Made by a program: the position numbers and the translations under genes
Origin: RGIG3009 sp045595445
GTDB taxonomy: Bacteria; Bacillota; Clostridia; Oscillospirales; Acutalibacteraceae
Reading direction: 5' to 3'
Assembly: GCA_045595445.1 (NCBI GenBank)
Contig: JAZOAK010000023.1
Location: 45,499 to 109,498 of the forward strand
Length of the DNA: 64,000 bases
Notes under the pieces: model-generated
Database searches by the model: none
What the model saw: the letters and a program-made list of their open reading frames with translations, nothing else
What the model was told of the DNA's origin: nothing
In this document: one piece after another, positions 57,699 to 64,000 of the stretch
How positions within the stretch are numbered: the stretch's first letter is position 1
How the letters are laid out: each line of letters starts with the position of its first letter

Positions 57699-59096
57699 AT
57701 GCCTGATTTACCGTTTGTTCCGGAGAATATCGTGGTACATTTAGGGACGCCGTCTGCGGATGCCCCAAACGTGACGGTATCCTTTCCGGAGTATATCAAG
57801 AACGTCGCGTCAAGTGAAATTTTTCCTACTTGGCCGGAAAGTGCGCTGCGCGCGAACATTTTGGCACAGATCTCGTTTGCGCTCAACCGCGTCTATACCG
57901 AATGGTATCCCAGCCGCGGGTACGCTTTCGACATTACCAACAACACCGCGTTCGATCAATCGTTTGTGCCGGGACGCGATATTTTCGACAACATCAGCCT
58001 GCTGGTGGATGAGTTATTCAACGATTACGTGCGCCGTCAAGGGTCGGTCGAGCCGTATTTCACACAGTATTGTAACGGCACCACCACCACCTGTGACGGT
58101 CTATCCCAATGGGGCACCGTGGAGCTCGCCAATCAGGGGTTAAATTCAGTGGAGATCCTGCGATTCTTTTACGGCAACGATATTGAAATCGTCGCCGACG
58201 CCCCCGTACGCAACAACCAGCCGTCGTATCCGGGTACACCGCTGCGTGTGGGATCCACCGGTAACGACGTGTTGGCAAAACAGATTCAATTGAACCGCAT
58301 TTCTCGCAACTACCCCGCCATCCCGAAAATTGATACGGTAGATGGGGTTTTCGGAACCTCGACCGAGGATGCGGTCGTCACGTTTCAAGAGATTTTCGGA
58401 TTGACGCCCGACGGTATTATCGGCAAGGAAACCTGGTACCGCATCGCGTTTTTATACAACAGCGTCAAGCGATTGGCGGAATTGGATTCAGAAGGCATCG
58501 CCTTAGAGGATGTCCGCAAGCAATTTTCCGAGTTGTTGCGGCTCGGCGATACCGGTGATGAGGTGCGCGTGATCCAGTATTTTCTGGCAGTAGTCGGCAC
58601 CTTTAACGATGCTGTGCCATCGGTTCCCATCAACGGCATTTTTGACGAAACCACACAAAATGCAGTCATCGCATTTCAGCAGTATGCGGGGCTTGCTGCC
58701 GATGGTATCGTCGGTGAGGAAACGTGGGATCAATTATACGATGCCTATCGCGGCATCGTCGCCACCATCACGGTACCTGAAAATCGCGTGGCGCCGTATC
58801 CCGGCACCCCACTCACAAACGGTGCGCAAGGAGAATACGTCGTGTTCCTGCAAACCTATTTGAATCGCATTGCCGAAACCTATCCCGCCATTCCCACCGT
58901 CACGGCGGACGGCGTGTTCGGTGATGCCACAGAAGCAGCCGTGATCGCGTTTCAGCGTGAATTTGGATTATCGCCGAATGGGTTCGTGGGGCCACTCACG
59001 TGGGATCGTATTGCCGGTTTATATGAAGATCTTACTGTCGGCTCCGAAAAACAAGCAGGGCAATTCGGCGGGTATACCATGGCGGAGGAGGTATAG
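57699..59096 (+). CDS. SpoIID-domain protein with three peptidoglycan-binding domains
   Basis: Residues about 20-170 form a SpoIID/LytB-like domain: VSFPEYIKNVASSEIFPTWP (with the catalytic-type glutamate), RANILAQISFALNR, and GLSQWGTVELANQGL followed by EILRFFYG, matching the SpoIID pattern. Residues about 178-250, 275-350 and 365-445 are three type 1 peptidoglycan-binding domains (GDTGDEVRVIQYFL, DGVFG, DGIIGKETW). SpoIID is a lytic transglycosylase in engulfment, but this protein has no signal peptide or membrane anchor, so it is not a normal exported hydrolase. The ribosome binding site is AAGGAG. Confidence 0.82.
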   Translation: MPDLPFVPENIVVHLGTPSADAPNVTVSFPEYIKNVASSEIFPTWPESALRANILAQISFALNRVYTEWYPSRGYAFDITNNTAFDQSFVPGRDIFDNISLLVDELFNDYVRRQGSVEPYFTQYCNGTTTTCDGLSQWGTVELANQGLNSVEILRFFYGNDIEIVADAPVRNNQPSYPGTPLRVGSTGNDVLAKQIQLNRISRNYPAIPKIDTVDGVFGTSTEDAVVTFQEIFGLTPDGIIGKETWYRIAFLYNSVKRLAELDSEGIALEDVRKQFSELLRLGDTGDEVRVIQYFLAVVGTFNDAVPSVPINGIFDETTQNAVIAFQQYAGLAADGIVGEETWDQLYDAYRGIVATITVPENRVAPYPGTPLTNGAQGEYVVFLQTYLNRIAETYPAIPTVTADGVFGDATEAAVIAFQREFGLSPNGFVGPLTWDRIAGLYEDLTVGSEKQAGQFGGYTMAEEV

Positions 59097-59099
59097 CGT

Positions 59100-59591
59100 A
59101 TGTATACAAACGATCAGCGGCGTGATCACGTCCGTGAACTGCAAGAATATCTGCGTGCACTCTCAGCAACCGACGAGCGCTATCCTCTACTGGGGGTGGA
59201 TGGTTTGTTCGGACCTCAAACGACCGAAGCGGTGCGAGTCTTTCAGCAAGCCACCAGCTCCCCCGTCACCGGCACGGTAGAGCGAGCCGATTGGGAACGC
59301 ATCGTGCAAGAATACGGCAATCTTCTTTTGCAAACCGTACCGGCACGCAGCATCGCGCCCTTTCCCTATCCGGCTTTCGTATTAAAATTGGGGGACCGTG
59401 ACCCGCTCATATATATTTTGCAAGTAATGCTCGGTGCAATCGGCAATCAACCGTTCGCCGTGACCGGTGCATACGATGCGGCTACCGAGAACGCAGTCCG
59501 TGAACAACAACTCGCCGCCGATTTGTTACCCACAGGTGAGGTTGATCGTATTACGTGGGATTACCTGGCGGCGCTGTATAACGGTCGATGA
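59100..59591 (+). CDS. Protein with two peptidoglycan-binding domains
   Basis: The 163-residue product consists of two type 1 peptidoglycan-binding domains: residues 5-72 (RDHVRELQEYLRAL, GVDGLFGPQTTEAVRVF, GTVERADWERI) and 90-160 (GDRDPLIYILQVMLGAIG, TGEVDRITWDYL). No catalytic domain or signal peptide is seen. It begins 3 bp after the SpoIID-like gene with GGAGGAGG inside that gene's end. It probably binds the same wall or spore layer. Confidence 0.82.
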   Translation: MYTNDQRRDHVRELQEYLRALSATDERYPLLGVDGLFGPQTTEAVRVFQQATSSPVTGTVERADWERIVQEYGNLLLQTVPARSIAPFPYPAFVLKLGDRDPLIYILQVMLGAIGNQPFAVTGAYDAATENAVREQQLAADLLPTGEVDRITWDYLAALYNGR

Positions 59592-59594
59592 CGT

Positions 59595-61127
59595 ATGCGG
59601 CACAAAGTATTTGTTAAAAACGCCGCCGTATTGACCGTAACGTCACTGATCTTACGCACCATCGGCATCTTTTTTCGCATTTTTCTGTCGGGGAAGATCG
59701 GCGCAGAGGGCATGGGATTGTATCAGCTCATCGTATCCATTTACGTGCTTGGTGCCACCTTTGCCACTTCGGGGATTTCCACCGCTGTCACTCGTCTTAT
59801 CGCTGACGAACTGGTTTGCGGTACAACTCAGTCGGTACGGCATATTCTGCGCCGTTCTATTTTGCTCAGCCTTCTTATCGGACTGTTCTCCACCGCGCTG
59901 ATCTATTTCGGTGCAGAGTTTATCAGCCTCTATTGGATTCGCGACGTGCGTGCCGTTAATGCTCTGCGTATGTTGGCGTTCAGCCTGCCGTCGATGGGCG
60001 TGTCCTCGTGCTTGCGCGGGTATTTTATCGCTAGGCGCAAAGCGGCGGGAACCTCGTATGCACAACTGCTTGAACAGGTCGTTCGGATCGGCGTGATCGT
60101 AGTGCTGATTGATCGGTTTTCGTCGGCGGGCTTGGCAATGGCGTGTCTGGCGGTGATGATCGGTGACACGGTGGCGGAATGGACGTCGTGCGCGTTTTTA
60201 GCTATCCGCTGTCATCTGGACAAAAAGCGGATGCAGGCGGAACTGACGACGCGTGACAGCGTACGGCCGTCTGTTGTTCGGCGACTGCTGGCAATTGCGG
60301 CACCCATTACGGCAGGGCGATATCTCAATACGATTCTACGCACCGTTGAGAATATTTTGGTGCCAAACAGTATCGCAAAATACAGCGGCTCACAAGAACG
60401 AGGGTTGTCGGAGTTCGGTGCCTTGAAAGGTATGGCCTTGCCGCTCATCTTTTTCCCCGCCTCGTTTTTATCGGCGCTGTCCACCTTGTTAATTCCCGAG
60501 ATCTCTTCCGCGAACGCCCTGCATCAACAAGGGAAGATCAACCGCGCCATCGAGCGCACCTTGCATCTGACATTACTCAGTTCCATTTTGATCGGTGCGG
60601 TGTTTTTTGCCTTTTCGGGGGAGATTGGCACGTTATTGTATAACAGTGAGGATGTTGGGCGGTATCTGCTGGTGTTGGCCCCGCTCACCCCTATCATGTA
60701 CGCGGAAAGCATTGTGGACGGTATTCTCAAAGGATTAAATCAACAAGTCAGTTCCTTAAAATATAGCATTGCCGATTCGGCAATCCGTATCGTCTTGATC
60801 GTTTTTATGGTCCCGCGATGGGGTATGAACGGATTTTTGCTGATTATGGTTATCAGCAACGTGTTGACCTCGTTCCTCAACACGCACCGTCTGTTAAGGG
60901 TAACGGGAGTCAAGTTGCAATGGGGACGCTGGATCGTACGACCGCTGCTCTCCGCGGCAACAGCAACGGTCCTTGCACAAGCCGTTACCCGACTGCCCAT
61001 CTTTTTGACAACCGACGGAATAGTCGTCACGGTTTTGGGTATTCTGTGTTTAGGCGGGCTGTATAGCATGCTGCTGTCATTGCTTGGCTGTATTCGCGTT
61101 TCGGAGGTTCGTTCTGCCTTGTCATAA
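59595..61127 (+). CDS. SpoVB-like lipid II flippase family protein
   Basis: The 510-residue protein has about 14 membrane segments and begins with KNAAVLTVTSLILRTIGIFFR and IGAEGMGLYQLIVSIY, the marks of the SpoVB/MurJ polysaccharide transporter (MOP) group. SpoVB is needed for spore cortex synthesis and moves lipid-linked wall precursors. It follows the peptidoglycan-binding genes by 3 bp and is the last gene of the four-gene set. Confidence 0.9.
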   Translation: MRHKVFVKNAAVLTVTSLILRTIGIFFRIFLSGKIGAEGMGLYQLIVSIYVLGATFATSGISTAVTRLIADELVCGTTQSVRHILRRSILLSLLIGLFSTALIYFGAEFISLYWIRDVRAVNALRMLAFSLPSMGVSSCLRGYFIARRKAAGTSYAQLLEQVVRIGVIVVLIDRFSSAGLAMACLAVMIGDTVAEWTSCAFLAIRCHLDKKRMQAELTTRDSVRPSVVRRLLAIAAPITAGRYLNTILRTVENILVPNSIAKYSGSQERGLSEFGALKGMALPLIFFPASFLSALSTLLIPEISSANALHQQGKINRAIERTLHLTLLSSILIGAVFFAFSGEIGTLLYNSEDVGRYLLVLAPLTPIMYAESIVDGILKGLNQQVSSLKYSIADSAIRIVLIVFMVPRWGMNGFLLIMVISNVLTSFLNTHRLLRVTGVKLQWGRWIVRPLLSAATATVLAQAVTRLPIFLTTDGIVVTVLGILCLGGLYSMLLSLLGCIRVSEVRSALS

Positions 61128-61154
61128 TTTTTTGAAATTTTTAGAAAATTTCCC

Positions 61155-61183
61155 TTGACAAGTGTCGGATGATAGTGTATGAT
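61155..61183 (+). promoter_or_regulatory. Promoter of the tRNA cluster
   Basis: TTGACA at 61155-61160 and TATGAT at 61178-61183 have a 17-bp spacer, about 18 bp before the first tRNA. Confidence 0.9.
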
Positions 61184-61201
61184 AGTCAAGCAGTTTGACG
61201 C

Positions 61202-61277
61202 GCACCATTAGCTCAGTTGGTAGAGCACCTGACTCTTAATCAGGGTGTCCAGGGTTCGAGTCCCTGATGGTGTACCA
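61202..61277 (+). tRNA. tRNA-Lys(CTT)
   Basis: The 76-nt gene has acceptor GCACCAT / ATGGTGT with a G-T first pair, D arm GCTCAGTTGGTAGAGC, anticodon loop CTCTTAA giving CTT, T arm AGGGTTCGAGTCCCT and an encoded CCA. Confidence 0.95.
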
Positions 61278-61280
61278 TTC

Positions 61281-61356
61281 GGCCCGTTGGTCAAGTGGCC
61301 TAAGACTCCGGCCTCTCACGCCGGCAACACGAGTTCGAATCTCGTACGGGTCACCA
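61281..61356 (+). tRNA. tRNA-Glu(CTC)
   Basis: The 76-nt gene has acceptor GGCCCGT / ACGGGTC, anticodon loop CTCTCAC giving CTC, T arm with GTTCGAATC and an encoded CCA, 3 bp after the tRNA-Lys. Confidence 0.95.
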
Positions 61357-61391
61357 TGTATCCTGTGGGCTTAAAACTGTCCACAGAATAT

Positions 61392-61467
61392 GCCTACTTA
61401 GCTCAGTCGGTAGAGCATGCGGCTGTTAACCGCAGGGTCGTAGGTTCGAGCCCTACAGTAGGCGCCA
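61392..61467 (+). tRNA. tRNA-Asn(GTT)
   Basis: The 76-nt gene has acceptor GCCTACT / AGTAGGC, anticodon loop CTGTTAA giving GTT, T arm TAGGTTCGAGCCCTA and an encoded CCA. Confidence 0.95.
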
Positions 61468-61505
61468 AAAATCCCGAATGCGAAAGCGTTCGGGATTTTA
61501 CTTTT
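61468..61505 (+). terminator. Terminator of the tRNA cluster
   Basis: AATCCCGAAtGC pairs with GCgTTCGGGATT around GAAA, followed by TTACTTTTT. Confidence 0.88.
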
Positions 61506-61583
61506 TCACTATTCACTTTTCACTCTTCACTAAACTTCGCATTCGGGATTTTTGGAAAGTAAAAGGTAATAGTGAATAGTGAA
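61505..61583. repeat. Heptamer repeats and inverted repeats after the tRNA cluster
   Basis: Four tandem heptamers TTCACTN fill 61505-61532, and two inverted copies (TAGTGAA twice) lie at 61570-61583. The arms TTCACTATTCAC and GTGAATAGTGAA can pair. In the loop, CGCATTCGGGAT (61539-61550) is an inverted copy of the left arm of the preceding terminator. The segment does not code. The remaining sequence to 61655 holds nothing else I recognise. Confidence 0.75.
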
Positions 61584-61655
61584 GAGGTATTGTCCCTCCG
61601 TCGCTTTTATGCTATACAAGAAAACACGGTCGCCCCGAAGTTGACACACAACCCC

Positions 61656-61685
61656 TTGACCTTTCCCCGCTTGTTTTGATATAAT
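61656..61685 (+). promoter_or_regulatory. Promoter of the glycosidase-like gene
   Basis: TTGACC at 61656-61661 and TATAAT at 61680-61685 have an 18-bp spacer. Confidence 0.75.
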
Positions 61686-61725
61686 GTAAAACGATTGAAA
61701 ATCCGCACAGAAAAGAGGGACAATA

Positions 61726-62967
61726 ATGGACAACGTAACGTTTGTGCGTATGCTGGAAGAGTTGAAAACGCTCGCTGTCAAGACGATCAACGATTCCACC
61801 TTTGAAAAGACGGTAACATATTTTGGTACCCAGAAAGAATCGCGCGTTTTGTTGCCATCCGGCGACGAAAAATACCGCAGTTTTTGGGTGCGTGATGCCG
61901 CGATGATGGCAGAAAGCGAACTTGTCCCTACGAAGGATCTCAAACGGTATATCGAGATTTTTGCCACGCACGCACAAAACGGTGCCGAAACGCGGCACTT
62001 GGAAAACGGATTGACCGTGCCGCCCTACGCAATCGCGGATCACGTCAATTACGACGGCGGCGCCGTGTTCTTTCCGGGCACTTACGCTTCGGGGAACAAC
62101 CAAGGCAACGGAGCATACGGCTTTTTCCCTCCGTTTTGTGACAACTATTATTTCATCATGATGGTCGAGTGGTACGTAAACCAAAGCAGCGACCGCGCCA
62201 TACTGGATACCGTCTATAACGGCATTCCGCTTGTACAACGACTGCAATACGCGTTCACAGGGTATAACGTTGATGGAGGCAGCGGCCTGTGCGTCAGCGA
62301 TCCTGACAGCTTTACGGTAGACTGGGGCTTTGTCGATACGATCAAAAAAAGCGGCAAGCTGTTGATGGCATCATTGTTACGCTATAACGCAGCAATGGCA
62401 CTCTCTCGCTTGCTTACCGATAACTCGTCGTATCTTACCGAAGCGCAGAGGATTAAAGCCGCCCTACTCAACACGTTTTACGACAGCAGTACCGGTTGGT
62501 TCTATTCCGCGACAGGAATCGGGCATCAGTACGACGTGTGGGCAACCGCGTATGCGGTATATTCCGGTGTAACGCGTGACACCAAAACCCTTAAAGCACT
62601 GTATGATGCCTATCAAGACAAAACCGCCGTGGTAGACGGATACGTCCGACACATTTTAACAGATCACGACTTTTCCGCAGCCTCGGCATGGCAAGAAACG
62701 GTAACACCGCTGGGTGAATATCAAAACGGCGCGTACTGGTCAACACCGACCGGCTGGTATGCATATGCGCTTTACCTTTACAACGACGAGGTAGCAATTT
62801 TAGACGACTTCCTTCGTCACACTAAGCAGTATCTCGACAAAGGCTCTCCGTTTGAATGGATAAACGAAACCACAGAGAATTTCAGCGGCCTGAACTACGG
62901 CACTTCCGGTGTGCTGCCGTACGTCGGTGCGGTACGCATTGCGCGCGAGCTGTCACAATTGGATTGA
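61726..62967 (+). CDS. Six-hairpin (alpha/alpha)6 glycosidase-like protein
   Basis: The 413-residue product has the look of a six-hairpin glycoside hydrolase (GH15/GH63/glycogen-debranching-type fold): aromatic-rich loops such as YRSFWVRDAAMMAESELV (an RD motif near 52-54), FFPPFCDNYYFI, DWGFVDTIKKSG, QYDVWATAYAVYSG and NGAYWSTPTGWYAYALYLY near the end. No signal peptide is present, so it acts in the cytosol. Acidic residues able to serve as acid and base are present, but I cannot fix the family or substrate. GAGGGA precedes the ATG. Confidence 0.72.
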   Translation: MDNVTFVRMLEELKTLAVKTINDSTFEKTVTYFGTQKESRVLLPSGDEKYRSFWVRDAAMMAESELVPTKDLKRYIEIFATHAQNGAETRHLENGLTVPPYAIADHVNYDGGAVFFPGTYASGNNQGNGAYGFFPPFCDNYYFIMMVEWYVNQSSDRAILDTVYNGIPLVQRLQYAFTGYNVDGGSGLCVSDPDSFTVDWGFVDTIKKSGKLLMASLLRYNAAMALSRLLTDNSSYLTEAQRIKAALLNTFYDSSTGWFYSATGIGHQYDVWATAYAVYSGVTRDTKTLKALYDAYQDKTAVVDGYVRHILTDHDFSAASAWQETVTPLGEYQNGAYWSTPTGWYAYALYLYNDEVAILDDFLRHTKQYLDKGSPFEWINETTENFSGLNYGTSGVLPYVGAVRIARELSQLD

Positions 62968-62992
62968 CAAGGCTTACTTCCTTGCGTATACT
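62964..62992 (+). promoter_or_regulatory. Promoter of the cysteine synthase gene
   Basis: TTGACA at 62964-62969 and TATACT at 62987-62992 have a 17-bp spacer. The -35 box overlaps the stop codon of the glycosidase-like gene. Confidence 0.85.
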
Positions 62993-63028
62993 GTATTACA
63001 CAGTTTTCAAAGAGAGGGTTTCAATCGC

Positions 63029-63955
63029 ATGATTTGCCATACTATTTTAGAGGCGATGGGCAACACGCCCATCATCCGCCTGAACCATATGACCGATCCG
63101 GATGACGCCGAAGTGCTGGTGAAGTTTGAAGGGCTCAACGTGGGCGGTTCCATTAAAACGCGTACCGCCTACAATATGATCTGCGACGCCGAACAGCGTG
63201 GTTTGATCGGTAAGGATACCATTATTGTAGAGCCCACCAGCGGTAATCAAGGCATCGGTTTGGCGTTGGTCGGCGCTGTACGCGGCTATAAAGTAAAAAT
63301 TATCATGCCGGATTCCGTCAGCGAGGAACGACGCTTGCTCGTTCGTCAGTACGGCGCTGAGGTTGTGCTGGTCCATGATGCGGGCAACATCGGTCTGTGC
63401 ATTGAGGAGTGTTTACAGCTTGCACTCAAAATGAAAGCCGAAGATCCGAACGTATTTGTACCGCAACAATTTGAAAATCCCGCAAACCCCGCCATTCAAC
63501 GCTCCGCCACCGCCAACGAAATCCTCAAACAGGTAGACGGGCCCATCCACGGCTTCTGCTCGGGTATCGGGACAGGCGGCACTATCACAGGAATCGGCGA
63601 AGTACTCAAAGCTGCCAATCCCGACATGACGATCTGGGCGGTCGAGCCGGAAAATGCCGCGATTTTGTCGGGCGGATCAATCGGCACGCACGTTCAAATG
63701 GGGATTGGTGACGGCATCATCCCCGCCATACTCAATCAGAACATCTACGATGACGTGTGCATTGTCAAGGATGAAGAAGCGCTGCAAGCCTCCAAAGATC
63801 TGGCATCCAAGGAAGGAATTCTGTGCGGCATTTCCAGCGGCACCAACGTGGCAGCCGCCATCCGTCTGGCAAAGCAGTTAGGAAAAGGGAAACGAATCGT
63901 CACGGTGTTACCCGATACCGCCGAACGCTATTTTTCCACACCGTTATTTGAATAA
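63029..63955 (+). CDS. cysK: Cysteine synthase (O-acetylserine sulfhydrylase) family enzyme
   Basis: The 308-residue fold type II PLP enzyme has the PLP lysine in GGSIKTR (Lys43), the substrate loop TSGNQG (70-75), the phosphate cradle GIGTGGTITG and a late conserved SSGTN. Cysteine synthase makes cysteine from O-acetylserine and sulfide. The common motif NPxxSxKDR reads NVGGSIKTR here, so another beta-replacement reaction is possible. The ATG at 63029 follows GAGAGGG. The last 45 bases of the window hold no recognised feature. Confidence 0.88.
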   Translation: MICHTILEAMGNTPIIRLNHMTDPDDAEVLVKFEGLNVGGSIKTRTAYNMICDAEQRGLIGKDTIIVEPTSGNQGIGLALVGAVRGYKVKIIMPDSVSEERRLLVRQYGAEVVLVHDAGNIGLCIEECLQLALKMKAEDPNVFVPQQFENPANPAIQRSATANEILKQVDGPIHGFCSGIGTGGTITGIGEVLKAANPDMTIWAVEPENAAILSGGSIGTHVQMGIGDGIIPAILNQNIYDDVCIVKDEEALQASKDLASKEGILCGISSGTNVAAAIRLAKQLGKGKRIVTVLPDTAERYFSTPLFE

Positions 63956-64000
63956 CAAGAAAAAGGAAGCAAAACCCCCCTGGGCCGCCGCTCGTTTTTT

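Noticed and set aside
1..64000. CRISPR arrays, insertion sequences, prophage or integrase genes
   Set aside because: No regularly spaced repeats, transposase or phage genes were seen; the direct repeats found are single pairs.

Overview
The window looks like a chromosomal segment of a spore-forming Firmicute of class Clostridia, probably a gut Ruminococcaceae/Oscillospirales-type organism (inference). Supporting signs are sporulation genes (spoVAC, spoVAD, yabP, yabQ, a spoVB-like flippase, an AbrB/SpoVT-like regulator), the hup-rqcP-yabP-yabQ-divIC-yabR block, strong purine-rich ribosome binding sites, sigma-A promoters with 16-18 bp spacers, and a HrcA/CIRCE-controlled groESL operon. Base composition is about half GC. 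I see no CRISPR array, prophage, insertion sequence or plasmid gene, so this is mostly core genome with a few accessory insertions.

Layout. 1-9.5 kb: PRPP synthetase, HflX, a tandem glycine riboswitch with an alanine/glycine:cation symporter, a tRNA-Leu beside an 88-bp direct repeat, asparagine synthase, a YabE-like 3D-domain protein, two half-size TauE/SafE proteins, and a small unknown gene divergent from a ribbon-helix-helix gene. 9.5-10.5 kb: a probable unannotated RNA of about 325 nt on the minus strand, a DUF1292 gene and a 6S-like RNA. 10.5-17.5 kb: a histidine phosphatase, an XRE regulator, a GT2-GtrA fusion, the glgC-glgD-glgA glycogen operon and a MazF-type RNase. 17.5-30.6 kb: a DUF47/PhoU-like protein, a Nudix-CDF-ATP-grasp-XRE/membrane operon, tlyA with a serine-hydrolase lipoprotein, two flavoproteins, a left-handed beta-helix acyltransferase-like protein with glmM, a U32 peptidase and zapA.

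30.7-38.4 kb: a broken spoVA locus. spoVAD and spoVAC, normally adjacent, lie about 6 kb apart. Between them are an M20 peptidase, a LysR regulator, an SDR dehydrogenase with a type I dehydroquinase-like protein, an AraC regulator, a 47-codon 3' remnant of a second spoVAC, and a secreted repeat protein. This is the main accessory region. The M20/LysR pair is served by a perfectly symmetric face-to-face divergent promoter.

38.4-56.7 kb, almost all minus strand: DUF1015, groESL, a lipid kinase, an RNA methyltransferase, the sporulation/division cluster, a nucleoside-salvage operon (zinc-ribbon protein, purine nucleoside phosphorylase, MtaD deaminase), and a recJ-relA-dtd-MBL-hemZ-kinase operon. 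56.8-64 kb, plus strand: an AbrB-type regulator with a zinc ribbon, three probable peptidoglycan-binding/spore-envelope genes including a SpoIID-domain protein without a signal peptide, a SpoVB-like flippase, a tRNA-Lys/Glu/Asn cluster, a six-hairpin glycosidase-like protein and a cysteine synthase. Functional calls rest on motif recognition by eye, without database searches.
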